Shown: positions 27,870-36,573 of the stretch, piece by piece
Position numbering within the stretch: the stretch's first letter is position 1
How the letters are laid out: each line of letters begins with the position of its first letter
Notes under the pieces: model-generated
The model's database searches: none
The model's input: the letters and a program-made list of their open reading frames with translations, nothing else
Told to the model about the DNA's origin: nothing
Source: Novosphingobium sp. G106
GTDB taxonomy: Bacteria; Pseudomonadota; Alphaproteobacteria; Sphingomonadales; Sphingomonadaceae
Direction: 5' to 3'
DNA length: 64,000 nucleotides
Assembly: GCF_019075875.1 (NCBI RefSeq)
Contig: NZ_JAHOOZ010000001.1
Coordinates: 4,030,001 to 4,094,000, forward strand
Translations under genes and position numbers: made by a program

Positions 27870-28772
27870 TTGGCTGCCGCGACACGCGACGAAACCCGCA
27901 AGGGCCCGCTGCCCGAAAGGCCCCGGCGCGCGCGCGAACTCCAGGATCCGCTGAACCACTATCTCTATCATCCGCTGGCCTGGCAGCTGGCGCTGCGCCT
28001 GGCGCGGACACCGCTGACGCCGAACATGGTCTCGGTCATCGGCGCGTTCTGTGTGATCGGCGCGGCCGCGGCCTACGCCCAGCCCTGGTGGCCGATTTCC
28101 GCCCTGCTCGGCCTCTTCCTCCACATGGCCTGGCACGTCGTCGATGGCGCCGACGGCGATCTCGCGCGGATCACCGGCAAGACCAGCCCGACCGGCGAAT
28201 TGGTCGACGGGATCTGCGATTACGCCAGCCATATCGTGCTCTATTTCGTGCTGCTCTGGCTGCTGCTGCCGCAGATCGGCTGGATCGCATGGCCGATCAT
28301 GGCGGTGGCTGGGCTCAGCCACATCGTCCAGTCGAACCATGTCGAAGTGCAGCGCCGCCAGTACCAGTGGTGGGTCTATGGCACGCCTTGGCTGCGCAAC
28401 ACCCATACCGAGGGTTCGGAGACCGCGAAGGGCGGAGCCGGCGCGCTAGTCTCGTTCTACCTGCGCCTCGCCAGCGGCATGACGCCCCACGCGCTGAAGA
28501 TCGACGCGGCGGTGGAGAAGGCGATGGCGAGCGATCCCGCCGCGCTCGAACGCATCCGCGCCGCAGTTCGCGCCGAGGCGCCACCGCTCCTGTTCCTGTG
28601 CAAGCTGCTCGGCCCCAACCCGCGCGCGATCGTGCTCGGCCTGTCGATGCTGGCGGGCAGCCCGCTCTATTATTTCATCTACCAGGGCGTGGTGCTCAAT
28701 GCGCTGCTGGTGCTCTCGGTAGTGCGGCACAACCAGGCGGCCGAACGGATCGCCGCGCGGATCGGCGCCTAG
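27870..28772 (+). CDS. CDP-alcohol phosphatidyltransferase family membrane protein
   Basis: A second member of the same family, 300 residues, carries the signature in VDGADGDLARITGK and GELVDGICDYASH (about residues 90-115), with about six hydrophobic segments. The TTG at 27870 is chosen because AAGGAG (27858-27863) lies six bases upstream. It faces the first phosphotransferase divergently across 109 bases. Its stop overlaps the stop of the glycosyltransferase by four bases. A product such as phosphatidylinositol or an inositol-phospho-sphingolipid precursor is possible from the neighbours; phosphatidylglycerol-type synthesis is an alternative. Confidence 0.8.
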   Translation: MAAATRDETRKGPLPERPRRARELQDPLNHYLYHPLAWQLALRLARTPLTPNMVSVIGAFCVIGAAAAYAQPWWPISALLGLFLHMAWHVVDGADGDLARITGKTSPTGELVDGICDYASHIVLYFVLLWLLLPQIGWIAWPIMAVAGLSHIVQSNHVEVQRRQYQWWVYGTPWLRNTHTEGSETAKGGAGALVSFYLRLASGMTPHALKIDAAVEKAMASDPAALERIRAAVRAEAPPLLFLCKLLGPNPRAIVLGLSMLAGSPLYYFIYQGVVLNALLVLSVVRHNQAAERIAARIGA

Positions 28773-29935
28773 GCGATCATTTCCGCCAGCCGGCGCGCGA
28801 AGAATTCGCCGAGCCGTTTGCCGCGCGCGTCCCAACTGTTGCGCTCGGCCAGCGCGCGGGCATTTGCCCCGAGCCGTGCGGCCAGTTCGGGCTGGGTCAG
28901 GAGCAGGTCGAGCGCCAGCGCAGCCGCACGCGGATCGTCGGGCTGGACCAGCATCGCGGTTTCCGAATCCTGCAGCAGGTCCGCGGTGTCGGGCAGAGCC
29001 GGCGCCAGGATCGGACGGCCGGCGGCTAGATAGGCAAAGGTTTTCAGCGGTAGCACGCAATTGCCGAAGCGGCGCAGCGGCTCGCTCGACGCAGGAATCA
29101 ACAGCACGTCGGCGGCAGCGAGGAAACCGGGCAAAGCATGCGGTGCTTGCCAGGCCACTACTGCGACGTTGGGCAGACGGCGCGCCTGGGCTTCGATCGG
29201 GCCGTCCCCCTCAGAGCCGACTATCAGGAAGCGGATCTCCGGCCGCAGCCGCGCCATGGCGAGCAACTGATCGAGCCCTTTCTGCTCGTTGACCCGCCCG
29301 GCATAGACCGCGATCTGCGCCGAGACGTCGAGCCCCAACGCCTGCCGCGCCTCGATCATGCCGGTGTCGGTGTGAATCACCGCACCATGACTTCCATTGT
29401 GAGCGACAAGGATGCGATCCTCGGAAACGCCAGCGCGCTTGTAGGCGTCGGCCGCGAGGCTTGAATGCTGGATAAAGCCGATACAGCGGGGCGCATTGGC
29501 CGTGCGCCGGATGATCGGCCGCGCCACTGGATAGATGTCGGGCCAGGGCCGGTAATGGTCGAAAGCAAAGGGGATCGGCGAGGAGCGGCCCAGCCCCAAC
29601 ACCGCGGGCAGCCGGCACAGCATCATGTCGAAAGTGGCGAGCCTACCGCTGGCGATGAGTTGCCGCAGCCAGGCCATGCCCTGGCGGAGGGTATCGCCCG
29701 CCCACCGGCTGGCGATCGCTTCGACGGCGAAATCGGGCTCGACGCCGAAACGCTCGGCAATTTCCTCGACCGTCACGGGCGTGACATCCGAGGGCGTGGG
29801 GACGAACAGTGTTACACGATGACCTTGCCGGGCCAGCGCGGCGACGGTGTAGATCGTCTGCTCGCAGGAAGCCTTGGTGTCGGGACGGTACCACGAAACC
29901 GGATATGCGATGTGAAGCCCGGAAGCGGAAACCAT
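28769..29935 (-). CDS. Glycosyltransferase, GT4-like (GT-B fold)
   Basis: The 388-residue protein has the two Rossmann-type halves of GT-B enzymes. The C-terminal half shows AVYAGRVNEQKGLDQLL, LIVGSEGDGP, then VLLIPASSEPLRRFGNCVLPLKTFAYLAAGRPILAP, the donor-nucleotide region with the EX7E-like segment. The substrate is unknown. Its position beside two CDP-alcohol phosphotransferases suggests glycosylation of a lipid head group such as phosphoinositol, but this is inference. ATG at 29935; divergent from the M20 amidohydrolase by 105 bases. Confidence 0.82.
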   Translation of the reverse strand: MVSASGLHIAYPVSWYRPDTKASCEQTIYTVAALARQGHRVTLFVPTPSDVTPVTVEEIAERFGVEPDFAVEAIASRWAGDTLRQGMAWLRQLIASGRLATFDMMLCRLPAVLGLGRSSPIPFAFDHYRPWPDIYPVARPIIRRTANAPRCIGFIQHSSLAADAYKRAGVSEDRILVAHNGSHGAVIHTDTGMIEARQALGLDVSAQIAVYAGRVNEQKGLDQLLAMARLRPEIRFLIVGSEGDGPIEAQARRLPNVAVVAWQAPHALPGFLAAADVLLIPASSEPLRRFGNCVLPLKTFAYLAAGRPILAPALPDTADLLQDSETAMLVQPDDPRAAALALDLLLTQPELAARLGANARALAERNSWDARGKRLGEFFARRLAEMIA

Positions 29936-30040
29936 GGACGTATTTTCTCCACTTGACCGCGACTTGCCAAGCCCCTGTTTGCTGGTTGTCGCTGGAAAGC
30001 CCGCGGCAAGCGGTTATCATGCCGCAAAACGGACGGACCT

Positions 30041-31246
30041 ATGCCCATGTTGCATGAAGCGCTGATTGACGATGCCCGATCGATCGCGGAGCGGATCACC
30101 GACCTGCGGCGGGCGATTCATGCCGAACCCGAACTGGGCCTTCATACCCCAAAAACCCGCGACAAAGTCCGCGCCGCCCTGGCCCACCTGCCGCTCGAAT
30201 GGCGCGAGGGAACTTCGACGACCGGGCTGATCGCCCTGCTGAAAGGCGGAGCCGGAGAGGGGCGCTCCGTGCTGCTGCGCGGCGACATGGACGCGCTGGC
30301 GATGCCCGAGGAGACTGGGCTGGACTTCGCCTCGACGATCCCCGGGACGATGCATGCCTGCGGGCACGATGCGCATACGGCGATGCTGGCCGGCGCAGCC
30401 GAACTGCTTTGCCGACGCGCGGATGCGCTCAAAGGCGAAGTGCGCTTCATGTTCCAGCCGGGTGAGGAAGGCTATCACGGCGCCCGCTTCATGATCGAGG
30501 ACGGGTTGCTCGATCCGCTGCCCGACGCCGCTTTCGCGCTACACGTCATGCCGACTGCGCCGCACGGCCTGATCGCCGGGCGCGCGGGTGCCTTGCTGGC
30601 AGCGGCAGACCAGCTCGACATCGTCATCGAAGGGCGCGGCGGCCATGCCTCGATGCCGCACCAGACACGCGACCCTGTGCCCGTCGCGGCCGAGATCATC
30701 CTCGCGCTGCAGACGATGGTGACGCGCCAGTTCGACGCGCACGATCCCGTGGTCGTGACCGTCACCAAGCTCGACGCCGGCACCGCGCACAACGTGATCG
30801 CCGATCGCGTCGCCCTGCGCGGGACGATGCGGAGCCTGTCGCGCGCCAACCGCGCGCGGCTGCCTGAAGCGGTGCGATTGCTCGCCGCAGGGATTGCCGG
30901 GGCACATGGGCTGACGGCCGATGTCACCGTGACCGAGGGGTTTCCCGTGACGATCTGCGATCCACATGCGGTAGATTTCGCCGAGAAGCTGAGCCGCGAG
31001 ATGTTCGGGCCGCAATCCTTCCTGCGCCTCGACGCGCCGATCATGGGCGCGGAGGACTTCGCCTACGTACTCGACAAGGTGCCTGGTGCGATGTTCTTCC
31101 TGGGCGTGAGCCACGAGGGCGAGGACTGGACCAAGTGCTGCGGCATCCATTCGACCAAGATGATGCTCGACGAAAGCGTGATGCCCCGCGGGTCCGCGCT
31201 GCTCGCCGGCCTGGCCGAAAGCTTCCTCGAACGCGGCTTCGAATAG
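30041..31246 (+). CDS. M20-family amidohydrolase (hippurate hydrolase/N-acyl-amino-acid deacylase type)
   Basis: The 401-residue metalloenzyme hydrolyses N-acyl amino acids. Motifs in order are LRGDMDALAMPEETGL, then MHACGHDAHTAMLAG (metal-binding His pair), and QPGEEGYHGARFMIEDG with the catalytic Glu. A lid domain (GRGGHASMPHQTRDPV) and a C-terminal metal ligand in APIMGAEDFAYV follow. The HACGHDAH cysteine is typical of the hippuricase/IAA-amino-acid hydrolase subgroup. Length is normal. A 90-base gap separates it from the NTF2-like gene. Confidence 0.9.
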   Translation: MPMLHEALIDDARSIAERITDLRRAIHAEPELGLHTPKTRDKVRAALAHLPLEWREGTSTTGLIALLKGGAGEGRSVLLRGDMDALAMPEETGLDFASTIPGTMHACGHDAHTAMLAGAAELLCRRADALKGEVRFMFQPGEEGYHGARFMIEDGLLDPLPDAAFALHVMPTAPHGLIAGRAGALLAAADQLDIVIEGRGGHASMPHQTRDPVPVAAEIILALQTMVTRQFDAHDPVVVTVTKLDAGTAHNVIADRVALRGTMRSLSRANRARLPEAVRLLAAGIAGAHGLTADVTVTEGFPVTICDPHAVDFAEKLSREMFGPQSFLRLDAPIMGAEDFAYVLDKVPGAMFFLGVSHEGEDWTKCCGIHSTKMMLDESVMPRGSALLAGLAESFLERGFE

Positions 31247-31336
31247 GCGCCAGCAAGACGTATTGCCGCAGCGGTCATCTACCGGTGCTTGCATTGGCCG
31301 GGCGTCTCGCGCTTTGCTCGGAGTGAGGAGAGGCGC

Positions 31337-31804
31337 ATGGACCGGCTGGAGCGACTGGAAGCGATCGAGGCGATCCGCAGCCTGAAGGCCCGCTATTTCC
31401 GCCTGATGGACACCAAGCAGTGGGATGAGCTGCGCAGCGTCTTCACCAGCGACCTCAAGGTCCTGACGCCCGAGGGCACAGTCTATGCCGAAGGCGGCGA
31501 CACCTATGCCGCGGCCCTGCGCCATTCGCTCGAACATGCTGTGTCGGTCCACCAGGGCCTCGCCGGCGAGGTCGAGATCGACGCGGACGGCACGGGCCGC
31601 GCGATCTGGGCGATGCAGGACATCATTTCCTGGGAGGATCGCCACCCCAAGGCCGGCTGGAAAAGCATCGTCGGCCGCGGTCACTACCATGAAACCTACC
31701 GCCGCGAGGACGGTACTTGGCGCATCGCCGCGCTGACGCTCACCCGCCTCTCACTTGACATCACGTGGCCTGCTTCGGGCCCAGAAGGACACCAACCCAC
31801 ATGA
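31337..31804 (+). CDS. SnoaL/NTF2-like protein
   Basis: The 155-residue protein opens with IEAIRSLKARYFRLMDTKQW and DELRSVFT, the classic N-terminus of the nuclear transport factor 2-like family, and ends with WRIAALTLTRL. Family members are small isomerases, hydroxylases or dehydratase subunits acting on hydrophobic substrates. The ATG at 31337 has GAGGAGAG nine bases upstream. Its stop overlaps the next start (ATGA at 31801), so it is coupled to the CrtC-like gene and forms an operon with it. Confidence 0.85.
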   Translation: MDRLERLEAIEAIRSLKARYFRLMDTKQWDELRSVFTSDLKVLTPEGTVYAEGGDTYAAALRHSLEHAVSVHQGLAGEVEIDADGTGRAIWAMQDIISWEDRHPKAGWKSIVGRGHYHETYRREDGTWRIAALTLTRLSLDITWPASGPEGHQPT

Positions 31805-32751
31805 CCGACGATCTCTCGTTCGCCGACTATTTCGGCGAAGGCCGCGACGACAATCCCTATTGGAACGAAAGCGTGTGGTTCTCGTTCTCGATCCCCGAGC
31901 GGCGGATCCACGGGATGATCCAGTACTACTTCCGCCCGAACATGGGCATGCTCAACGGCGGCCCCTGCATGTGGGACGCCTCGGGCACCTACCAGTGGAA
32001 CGCGCTCTACTATAACTGGAGCCACCTGCAGGGAATGCCGGCGGGCGCACAGAAGTTCGACATGCAGGCGCGGACGTCGCTCAAGGTGAAGATGCTAGAG
32101 CCGCTCAAGCGCTACAAGCTCGACTACGACCGGGACGGTTTCGAGATGGATCTCGTGTGGGAGGCCGTCGGCCCCTGCCACGAGCTGCACACGGGCGATC
32201 CCGGCCAGATGGCGACGGCCAAGTTCCACATCGAGCAGCCCGGCCGGATGAAAGGCACGATCCGCCGCCACGGTGAGGAATTCCCGGTCGACTGCTTCTC
32301 GATGCGCGACACCTCCTACGGCGCGCGCGAGTACGAATCGCTGGCCACTGGCGGCTATTTCTGGGGCATCGCCGAAAACAGCTCGTTCCACGCGCTCTGC
32401 ATGACCTCCGAAGGCCTCTATGGTCGCGAGGCCAAGTGCATCGGCGGCTACATCATGAAGGACGGTGAGATGGCGAGCATGGTCTCGGGCAAGCGCACCG
32501 TGCTCGAATTCGGCCAGTTCGGTCCGTCGAAATTCGTCTTCGAGGGCACCGACACGCTCGGCCGGTCGATGACCGCCACGGGCACGATCGATCCGGGCCT
32601 GGTCTTTACCGGCTATACTGACCACACCGTGGTATGGTCGCTCGCCGAATGGGACTGGGACGGCGTCAAGCACTGGGGCGACAACCAGGAATTCTCGCCC
32701 GGGGAGCCGTTCCGCCAGATGGCGCGCGGCGAGATCAAGCTGGGGGAATAA
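31801..32751 (+). CDS. CrtC-like (DUF7064-type) protein
   Basis: This 316-residue protein begins MTDDLSFADYFGEG and is rich in aromatic and polar strands (FDMQARTSLKVKMLEPLKRY, then LDYDRDGFEMDLVW). It resembles the lipocalin-like beta barrel of hydroxyneurosporene synthase/DUF7064 proteins, often found beside degradation and terpenoid genes. No signal peptide is seen. It is coupled to the NTF2-like gene and three bases before the kinase-like gene. The reaction is unknown; a hydrophobic substrate, perhaps a steroid or terpenoid, would fit the neighbours. Confidence 0.6.
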   Translation: MTDDLSFADYFGEGRDDNPYWNESVWFSFSIPERRIHGMIQYYFRPNMGMLNGGPCMWDASGTYQWNALYYNWSHLQGMPAGAQKFDMQARTSLKVKMLEPLKRYKLDYDRDGFEMDLVWEAVGPCHELHTGDPGQMATAKFHIEQPGRMKGTIRRHGEEFPVDCFSMRDTSYGAREYESLATGGYFWGIAENSSFHALCMTSEGLYGREAKCIGGYIMKDGEMASMVSGKRTVLEFGQFGPSKFVFEGTDTLGRSMTATGTIDPGLVFTGYTDHTVVWSLAEWDWDGVKHWGDNQEFSPGEPFRQMARGEIKLGE

Positions 32752-32754
32752 GGA

Positions 32755-33435
32755 ATGCCCGGCCAGATCATCATCATCAACGGCACCTCGGGATCGGGCA
32801 AGTCGACCGCGGCCGAACTCTTCCAGAAGCGTTCGGACGACTACTGGCTGCTCTACGGCATCGACCACTTCCTCGCCGGCACCCAGCCCGCGCAGTACGG
32901 CCACCACGGCCCCAAGTCGCGCGAGGGCATCCATGCCGAGCCGGCCGATCCGGCGAACCCGGACGGGCCGCTCAAGTGGACGCTGGGTCCCAAGGGCGTC
33001 CAGGCCTTCGCCACGCTGCACGAATGGATCGCCTCGGCCTCGCGCCAGGGCTGCAATATCGTGTTCGACCATCTGCTGATGACGCAGACCCCGGTGCTGG
33101 CCGACTGTGCCTGGCGGCTCGAAGGCCTGCCCGTGCTGCTGGTGACGCTGAAGCCGCCGATCGAAGTGCTCGAGAAGCGCGTCGCCGAGCGGCAAATGGA
33201 CAAGAAGCTGCCGACCGACCTACTCGGCGAGGATGCGGTGAAGAAGATCGTCGACCGCCTGGCGCGGCTGCGGCCGTGGTTCACCGAAGTGGTCTATGCC
33301 AACGACATCGCCGATCTCACGATCGACACCGCGGCCCACGGGCCCGAGGCAGTCTGCGCAATGATCGAGGCGCGGCTAACCGAAGGGCCGGGAACGGCGT
33401 TCGACCGGCTGCGCGAGAAATATCCGCGCCCGTAA
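32755..33435 (+). CDS. Chloramphenicol phosphotransferase-like P-loop kinase
   Basis: The 226-residue protein has a Walker A motif NGTSGSGKST (about residues 9-18) and the overall layout of the CPT family: a conserved DHLLMTQTPVLADCAW stretch with the catalytic Asp, and VTLKPPIEVLEKRVAER in the lid area. Such enzymes phosphorylate small hydroxyl compounds; the name comes from one antibiotic-modifying member. It is the third gene of the NTF2/CrtC-like operon and is followed by a terminator. Its substrate is unknown and resistance is not implied. Confidence 0.82.
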   Translation: MPGQIIIINGTSGSGKSTAAELFQKRSDDYWLLYGIDHFLAGTQPAQYGHHGPKSREGIHAEPADPANPDGPLKWTLGPKGVQAFATLHEWIASASRQGCNIVFDHLLMTQTPVLADCAWRLEGLPVLLVTLKPPIEVLEKRVAERQMDKKLPTDLLGEDAVKKIVDRLARLRPWFTEVVYANDIADLTIDTAAHGPEAVCAMIEARLTEGPGTAFDRLREKYPRP

Positions 33436-33437
33436 GA

Positions 33438-33467
33438 TATCGTCCCGGGCTGCCGCCCGGGACGATA
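33438..33467. terminator. Bidirectional terminator between kinase and TonB receptor
   Basis: A perfect 12-base-pair stem (TATCGTCCCGGG at 33438-33449 with its complement at 33456-33467) has a six-base loop. It lies between the convergent stops of the kinase-like gene and the second TonB receptor. CTTCTCCTTT follows on the plus strand. Confidence 0.8.
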
Positions 33468-33475
33468 CTTCTCCT

Positions 33476-35973
33476 TTACAGGGCCGTCGGGCGCAGAGTC
33501 AGACGGAAGAACACCTCACGCCCGCGGTCGGGAATGCAGGCCAGTTCGTCCAGCCCGGCCGCATTGCGCGCCGTGCCGCCGCTCAGCGGCGGCAGCAGCA
33601 CCTGCCCGGTCGAGGCGCTGAAAGTCGTGCAGTTGCCCGCAGTGAATTTGTTGGTGAGGTTGTTGCCGATCACCGCGAGTTCCCAGCCGCCGTCGTTGTC
33701 GCCGATGCTGATGTTCGCGTTGATCTTCGCGTAGCCCGTCTGGGTCAGGCCCGCCAGGCCATCAAAGCGACCGAGACCGCGCAGGAACTTGGACGTGTAC
33801 TGGCCATTCACGCCCAGCTTCACGCGCATGTCCTTGCCCGCCGGCATCTCGTAGTCCACGCCGCCGGTCACGGTCCAGTCGGAGGCCTTCGGCAGTGGCG
33901 CTCCCGAAAGGTCCTGGCCCTTGTAGAGGCCGTAGAGGCCGTTCACGAGCACCGCGCCGGCGCCGGGGTTGGCCTGGCTCGACCCGCTCGCCGAAGTCGC
34001 CGGGAACGGGCTGAAGAACAGGTTGCAGCCGTCCTGCACGCGCTGGCCGCCGTAGCAGGGCGCATTGTCGAACTTCTGGAACCGCGCGTGGTTGTAATTC
34101 ACCGCCAGACGGGTCGTCAGGCCGGGAACCGAAGGCGGCGCATAGGTAGCTTCGAAGTCGAGGCCATAGACCTTGGAGGAAGCGGCATTGATCGTCTTGA
34201 TCACGGGCAGTCCGCCCGCCGCCTGCTCGTTGGCGCCGACCTGGAGATCGGAATATTTGTAATAGTAACCGGCCAGGTTGATCGTCAGGGCACGGTCTAG
34301 CATTCGCGCCTTGATGCCCAGTTCGCCGCCCTGAACCTTTTCGTCGCCGAACGAATTGTCGGCGCCCGGCGTCGCCGGCACGGTCATGATGAACGAGCCC
34401 GACTTGTAGCCCTGCTTGAGCGCGCCGAACACCGTGAGGTCGTCGGTCGGCGTATAGGTGATGGTCAGTTCGGGCGACCAGTTCTTCGACCGCAGGTTCG
34501 GCTTGGCGATCGTGATCGGGATCGGCGTGCCGAAATAGCTGGTCAGGCTGGAGGCATCGTCATGCCGCTTTTCGTCGGTGTAACGCACACCGCCCGCGAT
34601 CTCGAGCGTCTCGACCGGCTTCCAGCGCAGCTGGCCGAAGCCCGAGTAGGTCTGGATGCCGACGTCGTTGGTACCAGCGGTGAGCGTCCGCGGCAGTTTG
34701 AGCGCCGTGTTGCCGGCGACGTAAACCGTATTGCGGACCCGGGCGTCCTGGTAGAACCCGCCGATCAGGAAGTTCACCGGCGATCCTGCCAGTCCGACTG
34801 CAGCCGGAGTTCCTGCGTGAAATCGCGGCGGAAGAAGCGGTTGTCGGATGACAGCGAAGGCCCGGCATAGCCGCTGTTCACGCCGTTAAGCAGGCCATCC
34901 ACCTTGTGGTGGAAATAGCCGGTGGTCGAGGTGAAGGTCAGCTCGGGCGCGACGTCGTAGTTGATTTCGCCCGTGCCGAAAGTCGTCTCGTAGCGGAGGA
35001 ACGGCGTGCCGCCATTGCGCGAATCAGGGAAGGCGACCGGGTCGAGATCGACGATATAAGCCGTGCGATCGACCTTGCAGTTGTCGTTCGGATTGATGAA
35101 CGGGATGCCCAGCGGCGCGCCGTTGCCGTCGGGGCAGTTGCCCAGCGGCGAACCGCCGCCGATGACCGTGCGCTTGGTATTGTTGATCTTGAGCCGGACG
35201 CTGACGTCGCTCGAGGGCTTCCAGACCAGCGTGCCGCGCAGGATATATTCCTCGGTCGCGTTATAGCGGTTGCTCGACGGGGTCTTCGCGCCGGTGCCGG
35301 CCAGCGCCGTCGCCTTGTTGAAGAAGTAGCCGTTATCGTCCGAATACATGCCCGCGAGGCGGATGCCGACGGTGTCGCTGAGCGGCCCCGAATAGATCAG
35401 CTCGCCGCGCTTGCTCTGTGCCTCGACGCCGTAGATCGCGTTAGCCGTCACTTCGAGTTGATCGCCGGGATCGGCCGTGCGGATGGCGATAACGCCGCCC
35501 GGGCTGTTCTTGCCGAAGAACAGCGCCTGCGGGCCCTTGAGCACTTCAACCTGGGCCATGTCGAACATGCCGACGTCGTAGCTCGCGCCCTGGGTCAGCT
35601 GCAGGCCATCGATATTGAGCGACACCGATTGGTCGACGCCAGCGTCGAGCGAACTGGTACCGACGCCGCGCAGCGCGATCTGCGTGCCCACGGTCAGCAC
35701 GTTGCCGCCGATCTGGAGGCCGGCGACCTGCTGGGTGATGCCGCGGATGTCGGTAACGTTGTTGGCAGCGAGCGATTCGGCGGTCAGCACGGTCTCCACG
35801 ACTGGCACTTTCAGGATCGATTCCTGGCGCTTGCGCGCGGTGACGATGATGTCGCCCTTCTCCACATAGGCGCCCTGGCCCTCGGTCGCCGCGGCGTCCT
35901 GCGCCAGCGCAGGCATGCTCCAGATCCCCATTACCGGTACGGCCGCTGCGGCCAGTAAGGCTGCTTTCCTCAT
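33476..35973 (-). CDS. TonB-dependent outer-membrane receptor (frameshifted in this sequence)
   Basis: Two frames together give an 832-residue receptor. The N-terminal frame has a signal peptide ending in PALAQ, a TonB-box-like GDIIVTARKR and a plug (QVEVLKGPQALFFGKNSPGGVIAI); it ends at 34774. The C-terminal frame starts in the same barrel strand (NFLIGGFYQDARV) and runs to 33476 with barrel strands such as FGALKQGYKSGSF. The shift is near 34777-34783; one added base gives a continuous DWQDRPVNFLIG-like reading. A strong GGAGGGG precedes the ATG at 35973. An upstream 16-bp palindrome suggests TetR-type control. The ligand is unknown. Confidence 0.85.
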
Positions 35974-36190
35974 GATGTCCCCTCCGTCTGTGACCGACGG
36001 TTTGTTGAGCGCTCGATACGATGGCGCTGATTTTCTGCGACGCAGGTCGGTCTGCCGCGTCGGACGGGCGAGGGCCTAGCGCATCGCGCGGGCAAGTCTT
36101 GCCCTTGGCGGGCACTGCGACTTGTCCCGCAACGCGATTGCAGGAGGAGTCAATTTTTCGGGCAACTAGCCTACCGTTACGGACAGAAAA

Positions 36191-36206
36191 CTGAACGATC
36201 GTTCAG
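36191..36206. promoter_or_regulatory. Perfect 16-bp palindrome, candidate TetR-type operator
   Basis: CTGAACGATCGTTCAG is a perfect inverted repeat. It lies 218 bases upstream of the second TonB receptor and 26 bases past the stop of the acetyltransferase, in a region with no other feature. The TGAAC-N4-GTTCA form is typical of TetR-family operators. No TetR gene lies in the window. Confidence 0.5.
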
Positions 36207-36231
36207 CAATCAACCGATATGCAGAAGGTTT

Positions 36232-36522
36232 TCAAGCCTGGAGGGAGGCCCATTCGGGATGGCGCTTGAACGCCACCGCGACATAGCTGCAATCGGGGCG
36301 GATCTTGAAGCCGTCACGGTCCGCGTCAGCGATCAGCGCCTCGACCAGCTTGGCCGCGACCCCGCGATTACCGATCTCCGGCGGGACCAGCGTATGGTCG
36401 GCAACCTTGACCCCGTCCTCGAGATACCAGGTCAATCGGCCCACCACATCGCTGTCGGGGACGTGGGCACGGTACTCGCCGTTGCCGCCGGCATCGTGGC
36501 GGGTAATCGTGAGGCCTTCCAT
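36232..36522 (-). CDS. YjdJ-type GNAT N-acetyltransferase, small
   Basis: This 96-residue protein matches the small GCN5-related acetyltransferase type: VGRLTWYLEDGVKVADHTLVPPEIGNRGVAAKLVEALIADAD is the acetyl-CoA-binding core, and CSYVAVAFKRHPEWASL is the conserved end. The acceptor is unknown. The ATG at 36522 follows GGAG by nine bases. It is divergent from the threonine aldolase by 51 bases. Confidence 0.85.
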   Translation of the reverse strand: MEGLTITRHDAGGNGEYRAHVPDSDVVGRLTWYLEDGVKVADHTLVPPEIGNRGVAAKLVEALIADADRDGFKIRPDCSYVAVAFKRHPEWASLQA

Positions 36523-36573
36523 AAGCTGAACTCCGCAGCGCTTGACGCGGCACCTGCCGGGCGCAAGGCTGAT

